A stretch of DNA of 64,000 nt from Candidatus Photodesmus katoptron Akat1 (GTDB taxonomy: Bacteria > Pseudomonadota > Gammaproteobacteria > Enterobacterales > Vibrionaceae). This document shows, piece by piece, positions 35,425-45,998 of the stretch. Each line of letters begins with the position of its first letter. Positions within the stretch are counted from its first letter, which is position 1. A program made the position numbers and the translations under genes. The notes beneath the pieces are model-generated. The model worked only from the letters and a program-made list of their open reading frames with translations, was not told the DNA's origin and searched no databases. Location: contig NZ_AMSD01000002.1 of the NCBI RefSeq assembly GCF_000478685.1, positions 124,001 through 188,000 of the forward strand, read 5' to 3'.

Positions 35425-36595
35425 AAAGAGAATTGGTAGTATTTTTATTCTTATAGTATGTATGCATGTTTTTCTAAGTCTAGGTTGTGTTCAGGTAAAA
35501 GATCTAGCTACTTCTTCATTTTCTTACAAAAATAGCAAAAATGAGATTATACAACTGCAGGAATGGAAAACATCCGTTGGTGAAGGGGTTGGATATCATA
35601 TCTCAAAATTAAGTCCAAAGTATGCTTATGGAAAAATTTATATAGCAAGCAGAAGTGGTTTAGTTAAAGCATTAGATCCAAAAAATGGACATACGCTATG
35701 GGAAACCAGTCTTGAGGAAAATAATATTTCAGCTCGTTTATCTGGTGGAATTTCAGCCGCGTACGGAAAATTATTTATTGGTAGTGAAAACGGTAAATTA
35801 ATATCATTAGACGCTCAGACTGGTAAGCTAATATGGAATGTTAGGATTGGTAGTGAATTGCTTACTGCCCCCGTTACCAGCAATAATATGGTAATAGTTA
35901 ATACTAATCAAGGTATGTTGCTTTCATTAGATCAACAAACAGGTCAACAAAATTGGATTATTAGTACTACAGTACCAAACATTAGTTTGCGTGGGGATAG
36001 TGTTCCTGTAATTGGTTTTGATACCGTTTTTTGGGGAACTACAGATGGTTTTTTAGCTGCAGCAAACCTAGAACAAGGAAAATTAATTTGGAAAAAAGCA
36101 ATTAGAAAAACGACTAGTAAAAAGAATATGAAGGTTAATCATATTGTGGATATAGATGCATCACCATTGCTTTTAGGAAATACGATTTTTGTAATAGGTG
36201 TTAATACTCAGTTAGTTGCCATCGATTTGAATTCTGGCCAATTTATTTGGGAAAGCCCTTATTCTTCTGAAAAAGATATACAGAGCGATGGTAATCGTAT
36301 ATTCATTACAACTGATAATAATTGTCTTGTAGCCGTAGATATAAAGAATGGAAATGAAATTTGGAAAAATGAACAACTAAGAGATCGTGTTGTAACTGAT
36401 CCAAAAATTATTAAGGAATATCTTGTCGTTGGGGATAATAAAGGTTATTTACATTGGATTGATCGAAGAACTGGTGAGTTTATTACTCAATATAGAGTTC
36501 ATTATAGTGGTTTTTCAGTTGGACCAATTGAACTTCCTGAGGGATATTTATTAACTACACGTAATGGAGAAGTAAGGAAATTTAAGATTAATTAG
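35414..36595 (+). CDS. bamB: Outer-membrane assembly lipoprotein BamB
   Basis: 393 residues. Lipoprotein signal with lipobox LSLGC (C25). PQQ-like beta-propeller repeats are plain throughout (YIASRSGLVKALDPKNGHTLWE, FIGSENGKLISLDAQTGKLIWN, and later similar units). BamB scaffolds the BamA/BamD barrel-assembly complex. With bamD and bamE also present, at least three Bam lipoproteins are retained. Confidence 0.96.
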   Translation: MNTKKRIGSIFILIVCMHVFLSLGCVQVKDLATSSFSYKNSKNEIIQLQEWKTSVGEGVGYHISKLSPKYAYGKIYIASRSGLVKALDPKNGHTLWETSLEENNISARLSGGISAAYGKLFIGSENGKLISLDAQTGKLIWNVRIGSELLTAPVTSNNMVIVNTNQGMLLSLDQQTGQQNWIISTTVPNISLRGDSVPVIGFDTVFWGTTDGFLAAANLEQGKLIWKKAIRKTTSKKNMKVNHIVDIDASPLLLGNTIFVIGVNTQLVAIDLNSGQFIWESPYSSEKDIQSDGNRIFITTDNNCLVAVDIKNGNEIWKNEQLRDRVVTDPKIIKEYLVVGDNKGYLHWIDRRTGEFITQYRVHYSGFSVGPIELPEGYLLTTRNGEVRKFKIN

Positions 36596-36730
36596 ATCAT
36601 GTGTTATTATTTTAAATTTATATTCATATATAAATAGGTTAACTTTAGTTAGACTATTGTAATTTAAAACCTTGTTCTTTCTTTTTACTTAAGCATATTA
36701 AACTAGAAATTCATATTGACAAGAGGTTTT

Positions 36731-38092
36731 ATGCTCCCTGTTTTTGCTATTATTGGTCGTCCTAATGTTGGTAAATCGACTTTGTTTAATCGATTAACTC
36801 ATACTAGGGAGGCACTTGTTGCTAATTTCCCCGGTTTGACACGTGATCGTAAATACGGTCGTGCTAAATATGATAACCAATCATTCATAGTAGTTGATAC
36901 TGGTGGTATTGATAATGCTAATGTTCAGAAAAGTTTAGAAAGCAAAATAGTCAAGCAGACATCAACTGCAATTAATGAGGCTGATGTCGTATTGTTTATA
37001 TTGGATGCCCGTGTAGGTTTAACAATTAAAGATCAACTAATTTCTAAACATTTACATCGAATTAAAAAAACAACTATACTTGTAGTCAATAAAATTGAGG
37101 GTATTGATTCTGGTGTTGCAATATCAGAATTTTGGCAATTAGGTTTTAAGTGTATCTTTCCAATTTCTGCATTGAATGGTCATGGTATAAAAATTCTTAT
37201 TGAGTATGGATTGAATTTATTTTCTAACGCATTGATTCATCAGGATCATATAACAAAGGAGAAATCTAGCTCCTTAATGGTACCCTCGATTAAGCTTGCC
37301 ATTATTGGTCGTCCTAATGTTGGTAAATCGACTTTAATAAATCGTATTTTGGGCAAAGAACGTGTCATAGTAGATAATATAGCAGGAACTACACGTGATT
37401 CTATTTATATTCCAACAAAACGAAATGGACATAAGTATATATTAATTGATACAGCTGGTATACGACGTCGTAAAAATATTGATGAAATAGCCGAAAAATT
37501 TTCAGTAATTAAAACACTAGCATCGGTAAAAGATTCTAATGTTGTTTTGTTTATTATAGATGCTCATGAACATATCTCTGAGCAAGACTTAAGTATACTT
37601 GGTATGATATTAAATACTGGTTGCTCCATTGTAATTGTTGTTAACAAGTGGGATGCTTTATCTAAAGAAAAAAAAATATATCTGAGGAAAGAACTAGATC
37701 GTCGGTTACACTTTATTAATTTTGTTCGTATTCACTTTATTTCAGCTCTTCATGGTAATGGGATTAGATCTGTATTTAAATCTGTACAGGAATCTTATAA
37801 AGCTGCAACTATGCGTCTTGGTGCTTCAACATTAACGCGTATCTTAAAAATGGCAACTTCTGATCATCAACCACCAATAGTAGGTCTTCATCGAGTAAAA
37901 TTGAAGTACGCACATCCTGGTGGCTATAATCCTCCAGTTGTAGTGATTCATGGCAATTTACTTAATGGGATCCCAGATTCTTACAAACGTTACTTGGTAA
38001 ATTATTATCGTAAATCTTTAGGGATTATAGGAACACCTATTCATATTAAATTTCATAATAGTGATAATCCATTTAGTGTTAAATTAAAATAA
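36731..38092 (+). CDS. der: Double-GTPase ribosome assembly factor Der (EngA), shortened C-terminus
   Basis: 453 residues from the ATG at 36731, chosen because AGAGG lies four bases upstream and the N-terminus matches the family ([16 protein letters not shown]). Two GTPase domains carry identical [10 protein letters not shown]-loops at about 9-17 and 194-202, followed by the KH-like domain ([17 protein letters not shown]). The basic C-terminal tail of E. coli Der, about 35 residues, is missing; the protein stops after NPFSVKLK. Der is essential for 50S assembly. The acidic linker between the two GTPase domains is also much shorter than in E. coli. Confidence 0.96.
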   Translation: MLPVFAIIGRPNVGKSTLFNRLTHTREALVANFPGLTRDRKYGRAKYDNQSFIVVDTGGIDNANVQKSLESKIVKQTSTAINEADVVLFILDARVGLTIKDQLISKHLHRIKKTTILVVNKIEGIDSGVAISEFWQLGFKCIFPISALNGHGIKILIEYGLNLFSNALIHQDHITKEKSSSLMVPSIKLAIIGRPNVGKSTLINRILGKERVIVDNIAGTTRDSIYIPTKRNGHKYILIDTAGIRRRKNIDEIAEKFSVIKTLASVKDSNVVLFIIDAHEHISEQDLSILGMILNTGCSIVIVVNKWDALSKEKKIYLRKELDRRLHFINFVRIHFISALHGNGIRSVFKSVQESYKAATMRLGASTLTRILKMATSDHQPPIVGLHRVKLKYAHPGGYNPPVVVIHGNLLNGIPDSYKRYLVNYYRKSLGIIGTPIHIKFHNSDNPFSVKLK

Positions 38093-38146
38093 AGTTAAAG
38101 AAATCTCCAGTTATTGCTTTTTATCTTGTTTCAAAAATAATATGGT

Positions 38147-39478
38147 TTAATTCACAGTAGACAGAATTTCTCCATCAAATAGTTTTGTTTTTAATTGATC
38201 TCCAGTTTTTATTTTGCAACTAGAGCGAAGTATAATTCCTTCTTTTGTTTGTGTAATTGAATAGCCACGTTTCAGAGTAGCTATGGGGCTGATAGCGTTT
38301 AATGCTTCTAGAATTAAAGAAAATTGATACTGATTATTAAGCAATTTTTTTTTAGTAATATCAATTAATTTTTGTTCATCATATATTAGTTGTTTTTCTA
38401 GTTTTTCTAAAAGATTTTTTGGGGAATATAATTTTAATTCTTGTTTGTTGCGCTGATTTTTTTGTTTACAGTTAGAAATGTAGTTTTTAATTAGATAATT
38501 TAAAGAACTTTCTAGAATATCTAGTCGTTGATATTCTTTATTAATTTGATAATTTGGATGTTTTTTTTCTAGACTATGATAATACTCAGTTATTTTTTTC
38601 TGTTGAAGAAATAGATGATGTTGGATAGTGCTAACTATTTTATAATATATATTCATTAAATTTTTTTCTTGGTTTTTTCTATCATGACTAACCATTTCTG
38701 CCGCTACTGAAGGTGTTGATGCACGGATATCGGATACTAAATCAGTGATGGTTACATCTGTTTCATGACCGATAGCACTAATTATTGGTATTTTGCTATT
38801 AGCAATAGTACGTGCAACTCTTTCCTGGTTAAAAGAGGACAAATCTTCTAAAGAACCACCACCTCGTGCAATGATAATTACATCACATTCATTACGGTTA
38901 TTAGCTAGAAGAATTGCTTCTGATATTTTTAGTACCGCATGAGCACCTTGAACTACAGTAGGGTAGATTATTATTGATAGATTAGGGTCACGACGTTTTA
39001 GCACCTTGAGTATATCAAAAAGAGCGGCTCCAGTTTTTGAAGTAATTATTCCAACATTTTTAAGCTTTTTAGGTATTTTTTTCTTACAGAGACTTGAGAA
39101 TAATCCTTCATTTTTTAATTTGATTTTTAATTCATAAAACTCTTGTTGAAGTCTTCCTTCACCTTTTATCTGCATATTTTGTATTATTAACTGATAATCT
39201 CCACGAGGTTCATAAACAGAGAGACGAGCCTTAACTATCACTGCTTCACCATTTTTAGGTTTGAAATTTACTCGCATATTATTGTTTTTAAACATTGCAC
39301 ACTTGATTTGAGCATGAGCGTCTTTTAGTGTAAAATACCAGTGGCCAGATATTGGCATGGATAGGTTGGATATTTCACCCACTAAGCAAAGGAAGCCAAT
39401 TTTATTTTCAAGAAGCGTCTTAACTTCAGAGTTAAGACGAGATACAGTAAAAATATTCTGATTGGTTGAAAAAAGCAT
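38147..39478 (-). CDS. xseA: Exonuclease VII large subunit
   Basis: 443 residues. N-terminal OB-fold (LVGEISNLSMPISGHWYFTLKD), catalytic domain (IIIARGGGSLEDLSSFN, IISAIGHETDVTITDLVSDIRASTPSVAAE), then a long coiled coil and the C-terminal LKRGYSITQT. It degrades single-stranded DNA from both ends together with the small subunit, whose gene xseB is at 63.0 kb. Divergent from guaB, as usual. Confidence 0.96.
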   Translation of the reverse strand: MLFSTNQNIFTVSRLNSEVKTLLENKIGFLCLVGEISNLSMPISGHWYFTLKDAHAQIKCAMFKNNNMRVNFKPKNGEAVIVKARLSVYEPRGDYQLIIQNMQIKGEGRLQQEFYELKIKLKNEGLFSSLCKKKIPKKLKNVGIITSKTGAALFDILKVLKRRDPNLSIIIYPTVVQGAHAVLKISEAILLANNRNECDVIIIARGGGSLEDLSSFNQERVARTIANSKIPIISAIGHETDVTITDLVSDIRASTPSVAAEMVSHDRKNQEKNLMNIYYKIVSTIQHHLFLQQKKITEYYHSLEKKHPNYQINKEYQRLDILESSLNYLIKNYISNCKQKNQRNKQELKLYSPKNLLEKLEKQLIYDEQKLIDITKKKLLNNQYQFSLILEALNAISPIATLKRGYSITQTKEGIILRSSCKIKTGDQLKTKLFDGEILSTVN

Positions 39479-39697
39479 ATTTTCATTTCTTTTATTTAGA
39501 ATATAATTTTGAGATACCTAACATACTGTGACATTTAAATGCAAATAAAAAGTATAAAAATTTCTAGTACAGATTTTTCTTTGTGTATAATGTCGTACTA
39601 ATTTAATTAGCTTTGTTGCAGTAGTTGATGATGATACGGATGCAATAAGTTAGTTAATTTTTGTTACGTGAATAATTTTGTTATGAGATATTTATAG

Positions 39698-41161
39698 ATG
39701 CTACGAATTGCAAAAGAGGCCTTAACTTTTGACGATGTCTTACTCGTCCCAGCAGAATCAAGTATTCTTCCTAATGCTGCTGATCTCCGTACTCAGCTTA
39801 CTAAGGATATTATGTTAAATATTCCAATGGTATCAGCATCTATGGATACCGTAACAGAAGCTCGTTTGGCAATTGCCCTTGCTCAAGAAGGTGGTATTGG
39901 TTTTATTCATAAAAACATGTCAATTGAAAAACAAGCAGAGCAGGTCCATTTAGTAAAAATTTTTGAAACAGGTGTAATATCTTCTCCTATTACTGTTCAA
40001 CCAGACGCTACGATATCAGACGTTATATCATTAACAGAAAAACATGGTTTTGCTGGTTTCCCCGTAGTTACTGACAATAGTGAACTTGTCGGTATTATTA
40101 CCGGTCGTGATATTCGTTTTGTTACAGATCTTTCTAAAAAAGTCGAAACTGTTATGACTAGAAAAGAATCTTTGGTAGCCGTTAAGGAAAGAACATCTCG
40201 CAAAGAAGTTGAAGAGGAAATGCATAAAGCTCGAGTAGAGAAAGTATTAGTAGTAAATGATAAGTTTCAATTAACGGGTATGATCACTGCAAAAGATTTT
40301 CATAAAGCAGAATCTAAACCTAATGCATGTAAAGATTCTAAAGGTCGATTACGTGTTGGTGCTGCTGTTAGTGCTACTATACATAATCAAGAACGAGTAG
40401 AGGCATTGATTAAAGCAGGTGTTGATGTATTGCTTATAGATTCTTCTCATGGGCATTCTTTAGGAGTTTTAAATTGTATTCGTGAGACTCGTTCTGCATA
40501 TCCAGATCTTGATATTGTTGCTGGTAATGTTGCAACATCTTCTGGTGCTTTAGCATTGATTGAAGCAGGTGTTAGTGCAGTTAAAGTAGGTATTGGTCCT
40601 GGTTCTATTTGCACTACTCGGATTGTAACTGGTGTGGGTATTCCTCAAATTACTGCTATTTCTGATTCTGCATCAGTAGCAGAAAAACATGGTATTCCTG
40701 TTATAGCGGATGGGGGAATTCGTTTTTCTGGTGATATATGCAAAGCAATTGTAGCAGGAGCATCATGTGTTATGGTCGGTTCAATGTTTGCTGGTACTGA
40801 TGAAGCTCCAGGTGAAATTATTTTATATCAAGGTCGCTCTTATAAAACATATCGTGGTATGGGTTCATTAGCTGCTATGTTCCAAGGTTCTTCAGATCGT
40901 TATTTTCAATCTAGTGATTCATCTGATAAACTGGTCCCTGAAGGAATTGAAGGTCGAATTTCATATAAAGGCTATCTAAAAGAAATAATTTACCAGCAAA
41001 TGGGTGGTCTTCGTTCAAGCATGGGTTTAACAGGTTCCTCAACAATTGAAGATATGCGTACTAAGGTTCAGCTAGTTCGTATTTCAGGAGCAGGAATGAC
41101 AGAATCACATGTGCATGATGTGCAGATTACAAAAGAAGCGCCTAATTATCGTTTGGGATAA
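39698..41161 (+). CDS. guaB: IMP dehydrogenase
   Basis: 487 residues (E. coli 488). The catalytic cysteine is C305 in [15 protein letters not shown]; two CBS domains (about 95-200) interrupt the barrel; the terminal segment [12 protein letters not shown] is intact. It makes XMP from IMP with NAD+, the first step to GMP. The 219-bp divergent region with xseA contains TATAAT at 39586-39591 without a clear -35. Confidence 0.98.
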   Translation: MLRIAKEALTFDDVLLVPAESSILPNAADLRTQLTKDIMLNIPMVSASMDTVTEARLAIALAQEGGIGFIHKNMSIEKQAEQVHLVKIFETGVISSPITVQPDATISDVISLTEKHGFAGFPVVTDNSELVGIITGRDIRFVTDLSKKVETVMTRKESLVAVKERTSRKEVEEEMHKARVEKVLVVNDKFQLTGMITAKDFHKAESKPNACKDSKGRLRVGAAVSATIHNQERVEALIKAGVDVLLIDSSHGHSLGVLNCIRETRSAYPDLDIVAGNVATSSGALALIEAGVSAVKVGIGPGSICTTRIVTGVGIPQITAISDSASVAEKHGIPVIADGGIRFSGDICKAIVAGASCVMVGSMFAGTDEAPGEIILYQGRSYKTYRGMGSLAAMFQGSSDRYFQSSDSSDKLVPEGIEGRISYKGYLKEIIYQQMGGLRSSMGLTGSSTIEDMRTKVQLVRISGAGMTESHVHDVQITKEAPNYRLG

Positions 41162-41354
41162 TTTAATCAGATTTAATTATTTAATAAGTCAAAAATAGAA
41201 TATAATTCTCAATTAAGAATAATTAAATAGATATTGTAGTTATAGTGGATTTTAGCTCTATTTTTTCTTTTATTTTATAGTTAGTTTCATGAAATAGCTC
41301 CAGTGCAATCTGCAATTTAATCCTGATTTGTAATTTTAATAAGACTATCTAAAG

Positions 41355-42911
41355 ATGAGTAAGAATATTTCTAATCAGTGCATTTTAATCTTAGATTTTG
41401 GCTCTCAGTATACACAATTAATAGCTCGGCGTGTTCGTGAGATAGGTGTTTATTGCAAATTGATGAATTGGAATGCAGACAAAGAAGATATTTACCAATT
41501 TAATCCTCGCGGTATTATTTTATCTGGTGGTCCTGAAAGCGTAACAAAAATTAATTCTCCACGTATTTCACAATATATATTTGATTCTGGTGTCCCAATA
41601 TTTGGTATATGTTATGGCATGCAAGTGATGGCTGAACAGTTAGGAGGAAAGGTTATATCTTCTGATTATCGAGAGTTTGGTTATGCATCTGTTAAGATTA
41701 CCAATAATTCTAATTTATTATTTCAAGGTCTTAAAGAGATTCAGGATGTTTGGATGAGTCATGGGGACCAAGTTATTAAAATTCCGGATAATTTTCTTAA
41801 AATTGCAGAAACTAATTCATGTTTTTATTCAGCAATAGCAGATGAAGAAAAAAAGTATTATGGTGTTCAATTTCATCCAGAGGTAACTCATACTAAAAAT
41901 GGTGTTAAAATATTAGCAAATTTCGTATTGAACATATGTAATTGTAAGCGTTTATGGACTTCCAGTTTTATTATTGAAAATGCGATTACTTATATTAAAA
42001 ACCTTGTAGGTAAAGATGAAGTTATTCTTGGTTTGTCAGGAGGTCTTGATTCTTCTGTAACAGCTATGCTTGTACAGAAAGCAATTGGCAATAAATTAAC
42101 TTGTGTATTTATTGATAATGGTCTTCTTCGTTTAAATGAATCTATCGAGCTTATGGCAATGTTTAGTAGCCAATTCCATTTTAAAATTATTCATGTTAAT
42201 GCAGAAGATCGTTTTCTTTCAGCGCTAAAAGGTATACATGATCCAGAAAAAAAGCGCATGATCATCGGCTCTATATTTATTGATGTTTTTAATGAAGAAG
42301 CTAAAAAACTTAAAAATGCTAATTGGTTAGCCCAAGGTACAATTTATCCAGATATTATTGAATCTGCTGCTTCCAAGATAGGAAAATCACATTCTATTAA
42401 GTCTCATCATAATGTAGCGGGTCTTCCTGATAGTATGGAAATGGGTCTTGTTGAGCCTTTAAGGGAATTATTTAAAGATGAAGTTCGTCAAATTGGTTTA
42501 GAACTAGGCCTTCCTAGTAATATGCTTTATCGTCATCCTTTTCCAGGTCCAGGGTTAGCGGTTCGTGTTCTTGGTGAGATTAAGAAAGAATATTGTGATT
42601 TATTGCGAAAAACAGACATTATTTTTATACAAGAATTGTATCGGGCTAAGTTATATGACAAGGTTTCTCAAGCATTCTGTGTATTTCTTCCTATACGTTC
42701 TGTTGGTGTAATGGGAGACACTCGTAAATATGATTGGGTTATTTCATTACGTGCTGTTGAAACGATTGATTTTATGACAGCACGTTGGGCACATTTACCA
42801 TACGATTTTTTAAATAAGGTTTCTAATCGAATTATTAATGAAGTAGAAGGTATTTCACGTGTTGTCTACGATATTTCTGGAAAACCACCTGCAACCATTG
42901 AATGGGAATGA
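41355..42911 (+). CDS. guaA: GMP synthase (glutamine-hydrolysing)
   Basis: 518 residues. The glutaminase nucleophile is C86 in GICYGMQ and the ATP-pyrophosphatase P-loop is [10 protein letters not shown]. The C-terminal dimerisation domain ends with the invariant KPPATIEWE. It aminates XMP to GMP, following GuaB. It is separated from guaB by 193 AT-rich bases with no obvious terminator. Confidence 0.98.
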   Translation: MSKNISNQCILILDFGSQYTQLIARRVREIGVYCKLMNWNADKEDIYQFNPRGIILSGGPESVTKINSPRISQYIFDSGVPIFGICYGMQVMAEQLGGKVISSDYREFGYASVKITNNSNLLFQGLKEIQDVWMSHGDQVIKIPDNFLKIAETNSCFYSAIADEEKKYYGVQFHPEVTHTKNGVKILANFVLNICNCKRLWTSSFIIENAITYIKNLVGKDEVILGLSGGLDSSVTAMLVQKAIGNKLTCVFIDNGLLRLNESIELMAMFSSQFHFKIIHVNAEDRFLSALKGIHDPEKKRMIIGSIFIDVFNEEAKKLKNANWLAQGTIYPDIIESAASKIGKSHSIKSHHNVAGLPDSMEMGLVEPLRELFKDEVRQIGLELGLPSNMLYRHPFPGPGLAVRVLGEIKKEYCDLLRKTDIIFIQELYRAKLYDKVSQAFCVFLPIRSVGVMGDTRKYDWVISLRAVETIDFMTARWAHLPYDFLNKVSNRIINEVEGISRVVYDISGKPPATIEWE

Positions 42912-43299
42912 ATTAAATCACTAAATTAGTTAACTTAAAATATCTAGTTTTAAAAATATATTGATCAAGGTGAAATATTTTATTCATGGACGTACATTAA
43001 AAATTGCGTTTGGTTTATTATATAGCAATGTTCAATTTAAAAGTAAAATTATCGTTTTTTATGTTTAAATATATCTATACTCCTATCTATTCTTACCTAA
43101 GAAATTACACTTACTTCCATTTTTTAGTAGTTATCAATCAATCACTCAAGATTGCTACAGCTTTATTTTTTACGCTTGTAAATAAAATTTGCTAGAGTAA
43201 AACATATAGAATGATTGGAGTTTTAATGTTTTTTTTAGATAAATTATAAATCTGTTAACTTATTACCTGATAATCAATTAATACAATAGGGAAATGTTT
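42912..43299. other. 388-bp gene-poor region between guaA and the symporter
   Basis: A TTG-initiated 63-codon open frame (43004-43195) is rich in Tyr, Phe and Lys with no recognisable domain and looks like chance in AT-rich DNA. No tRNA, terminator or repeat was seen. AGGG at 43288-43291 is the ribosome site of the following gene. The region may hold the decayed remains of a lost gene. Confidence 0.55.
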
Positions 43300-44790
43300 A
43301 TGCAGTCATTAATCAATTATTTAGATGGAATTATCTGGAGCCCTGCTTTAGTTTATTTATGTTTAGGGGCTGGTTTATTTTATTCAATTATAACCAGATT
43401 TGTTCAGGTTCGTCATTTTATTGAAATGTGGAGATTATTATTTTTTGGAAAATCCTCTGATAAAGGTATTTCTTCTTTTCAAGCTATGTCTGTATCATTG
43501 TCTGGTCGTGTAGGGACTGGTAATATTGCAGGTGTTGCTTCAGCTATTGGTTTTGGTGGCCCTGGTGCAATGTTTTGGATGTGGATGGTTGCTTTATTTG
43601 GTGCAGCTACAGCATATATAGAATCTACGCTTGCTCAAATCTATAAAGAAGACGATGGTAAAGAGTTTCGTGGTGGTCCTGCTTATTACATTGAAAAAAC
43701 AATAGGAATCAAAAGCTATTCTTGGATTTTTGCTCTTGTGAGTATTGTATCTTGTGGGATACTTCTTCCAGGTGTTCAATCTAATAGTATTGCTCATGCA
43801 GTAGAAGCTGCATTAGGTCCAGTTCTAATAATTGAAAGTTTTTTTGGTACATTTAGTTTTGTAAAATTTTCTACAGGGTTAATTATTTCTATTCTTCTTG
43901 CTAGCATCATTTTTGGTGGCGTAAAACGTATTGCAAATTTTACAAAAATTGCAGTGCCTTTTATGGCATTAGGCTATATGATTGTAGCTTTTATCGTTAT
44001 AGCTTTAAATTTCTCAGAAATACCTCGTGTTTTTTATATGATTATAAATGATGCATTTAGTCCGATGGCAGGTATTGGAGCAGCTATTGGTTGGGGTGTT
44101 AAACGTGGTGTTTATTCTAATGAAGCAGGTCAAGGTACTGGTCCTCATGCTGCTGCAGCAGCAAATGTTGAACACCCTACTCAACAAGGTCTTGTGCAAT
44201 CTTTTTCTATTTACATTGATACTTTATTAGTGTGTTCTGCAACTGGCTTTATGATTCTTATCACTAATGCTTATAATGTTTATGGAATAGATGGTAGACT
44301 TATAATACAAAATTTAGCAGATAATGTTAGTGCAAATGGACCTATTTTTACACAAATTGCTATTGAAAGAGCTCTGCCTGGAATAGATAGGTTATTTGTT
44401 TCATTAGCATTGTTCTTTTTTGCTTTTACTACTATACTTGCCTACTATTATATCGCAGAAACTAATATTGCCTACATTTATCGTACTATAAAAGTTAAAG
44501 GGTTAATGACTATATTGAAGATAGTGTTAATAACTGCTGTGTTCTACGGTACCTTAGAAGAAGCTGAATTGGCATGGACAATGGGTGATCTTGGTGTTGG
44601 TTTAATGGCCTGGTGCAACGTTGTAAGTATGCTGATTATTTTTTTCATTTCTAAACCAGCTATAAAGTCTCTTATAGATTATGAAGATCAAAAAAGAAAA
44701 GGCATAGTTAAGTATACTTTTAATCCAGTAAAATTAGGTATTAAAGGTGCAAGTTATTGGGAAGAAAAATTAAATAAAAAAAGTAGTTAA
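43300..44790 (+). CDS. Sodium:alanine symporter (AGCS family)
   Basis: 496 residues from the ATG at 43300, which is 8 nt after AGGG; an ATG at 43294 is too close to that site. About ten membrane helices. The AGCS signature is present (MSVSLSGRVGTGNIAGVASAI; GGPGAMFWMWMVALFGAATAYIE; RGGPAYYIEK; GVKRGVYSNEAGQGTGPHAAAAA). It imports alanine or glycine with Na+. This fits a sodium-using vibrio physiology, as does PomA, and suggests uptake of host amino acids. The exact substrate is not shown by the sequence. Confidence 0.95.
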   Translation: MQSLINYLDGIIWSPALVYLCLGAGLFYSIITRFVQVRHFIEMWRLLFFGKSSDKGISSFQAMSVSLSGRVGTGNIAGVASAIGFGGPGAMFWMWMVALFGAATAYIESTLAQIYKEDDGKEFRGGPAYYIEKTIGIKSYSWIFALVSIVSCGILLPGVQSNSIAHAVEAALGPVLIIESFFGTFSFVKFSTGLIISILLASIIFGGVKRIANFTKIAVPFMALGYMIVAFIVIALNFSEIPRVFYMIINDAFSPMAGIGAAIGWGVKRGVYSNEAGQGTGPHAAAAANVEHPTQQGLVQSFSIYIDTLLVCSATGFMILITNAYNVYGIDGRLIIQNLADNVSANGPIFTQIAIERALPGIDRLFVSLALFFFAFTTILAYYYIAETNIAYIYRTIKVKGLMTILKIVLITAVFYGTLEEAELAWTMGDLGVGLMAWCNVVSMLIIFFISKPAIKSLIDYEDQKRKGIVKYTFNPVKLGIKGASYWEEKLNKKSS

Positions 44791-44932
44791 ATAAGATAAT
44801 TTAAATAGTATTATTCCAAACTTTAGCTAATTTAATATGATTATAATGCCTATGTATACCTCTTTTTCAATTTGTTTAAAAAACTTAATTCTAAATTTTC
44901 TTTTTTTAAGGTTTATTTTGAATATAACATTA

Positions 44933-44949
44933 CCGCCTGTATGGGGCGG
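44933..44949 (+). promoter_or_regulatory. Small GC hairpin over the translation start of the channel gene
   Basis: CCGCC (44933-44937) and GGCGG (44945-44949) can pair around a 7-nt loop, ending 5 nt before the ATG. The G-rich right arm is the only candidate ribosome-binding sequence, so the stem could hide it. A GC-only stem is conspicuous in such AT-rich DNA. Its regulatory role is inference. Confidence 0.4.
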
Positions 44950-44954
44950 ACAAT

Positions 44955-45926
44955 ATGAAATTAAAAATAGGTCGATGTAATTATCAAAACCTTGATGGTT
45001 GGTATTGTGATCAACCATCCGGTAGATCTGGCCTATGTTATTGGCATGATCCCTTAATTGATAAAAGTAATGACGATATAAAGGACGACATTGAAGAATG
45101 GGCTACTACTGGTAGGCCTTTAGATGGTTTTCAATTAGCTAGAACATATTTAGTAGATCTTAATTTGGTTAATAAAGGAAATCAATTTGGTTTTTCTTGT
45201 CGGAATGCAGATTTTTATCGTGCTGATTTAAGTCAAGCGCATTTTTTTCGATTAGATTTACGAGGTTCATCTTTAATGAAGTGTAAGTTAGTTTGCGCTA
45301 ATTTACATTGTGCCAAATTAGATAATTGTAATTTATTAGGTGCCGATTTATCTCGTGCTCGTCTTGAAAATATTCATTGGGGGAAAGGGCTAAAACAAGA
45401 ACGAGAGGTGTTAGTAAACCTAAACAAAAATGATGAAAACCTCATTTCACTTTATCAAGAAGCAGAAGAAGTATGTCGGAATATTAGAAAACAGTGTGAT
45501 AAGCAAGGTTTATTTGAAACAGCTGGCTCCTTTTTTCAAAAGGAAATGCGTTTCAGGCGTTATCAAACACCATTGATTAGCGCACGCAGAGCCATCTCTA
45601 AGCTTGTTGATATTTTTTGTGGTTATGGTGAATCTCCAGCGAAAGTTATTTTATTTTCCTTGTTTTTAATAATGTCTTGTTCCGTTGCATATTTTATCTT
45701 AGGTACTGCTGCAATAGAAAATCTATCTCATTCTCATATTGAGAATAGCTGGGAGCGTTATGCATTTGAATTTCTAAACGCAATTTATTTTAGCGTTGTT
45801 ACATTTACCACTTTAGGTTACGGAGACATATACCCAGTTGGTATTGCCAAGCTTGTGGCGACACTGGAAGCTTTTATTGGAAACTTTACTATGGCGCTTT
45901 TTGTAGTGGTTTTTGTAAAAAAATGA
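44955..45926 (+). CDS. Two-helix potassium channel with pentapeptide repeats and a Cys/His motif
   Basis: 323 residues. The N-terminus holds C8-x9-C18-x9-C28-x2-H31, a possible metal site. Pentapeptide-type repeats run at about 84-140 (ADFYRADLSQAHFFRLDLRG; CANLHCAKLDNCNLLGADLS). Then TM1 (about 231-250), a pore helix and the K+ filter TTLGYGD at 285-291, and TM2 (about 299-321). It thus resembles Ion_trans_2 (KcsA-like) channels with a large cytoplasmic N-domain. The frame ends right after TM2 with VKK in an A7 run (45917-45923); one more A would add MTR and stop at 45934. Function in the cell is unknown to me; potassium conductance is inferred from the filter. Confidence 0.88.
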   Translation: MKLKIGRCNYQNLDGWYCDQPSGRSGLCYWHDPLIDKSNDDIKDDIEEWATTGRPLDGFQLARTYLVDLNLVNKGNQFGFSCRNADFYRADLSQAHFFRLDLRGSSLMKCKLVCANLHCAKLDNCNLLGADLSRARLENIHWGKGLKQEREVLVNLNKNDENLISLYQEAEEVCRNIRKQCDKQGLFETAGSFFQKEMRFRRYQTPLISARRAISKLVDIFCGYGESPAKVILFSLFLIMSCSVAYFILGTAAIENLSHSHIENSWERYAFEFLNAIYFSVVTFTTLGYGDIYPVGIAKLVATLEAFIGNFTMALFVVVFVKK

Positions 45927-45998
45927 CTAGGTAGCCTTAAAAAAAACATTCAAACAAATAAAAACGTATCATATTGATTTTTAACTTGAACTTGGTCT

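Noticed and set aside
38065-38100. Homopolymer frameshift as the cause of the short Der tail
   Set aside because: Only an A4 precedes the stop, and the shifted frame does not resemble the Der tail.
39586-39591. TATAAT upstream of guaB as promoter
   Set aside because: No -35 at proper distance; such hexamers are frequent by chance here.
43004-43195. 63-codon open frame between guaA and the symporter
   Set aside because: TTG start, no ribosome site, composition of random AT-rich DNA, no domain pattern.
44827-45018. Minus-strand open frame over the start of the channel gene
   Set aside because: Overlaps the 5' end of a well supported gene and has no recognisable sequence features.
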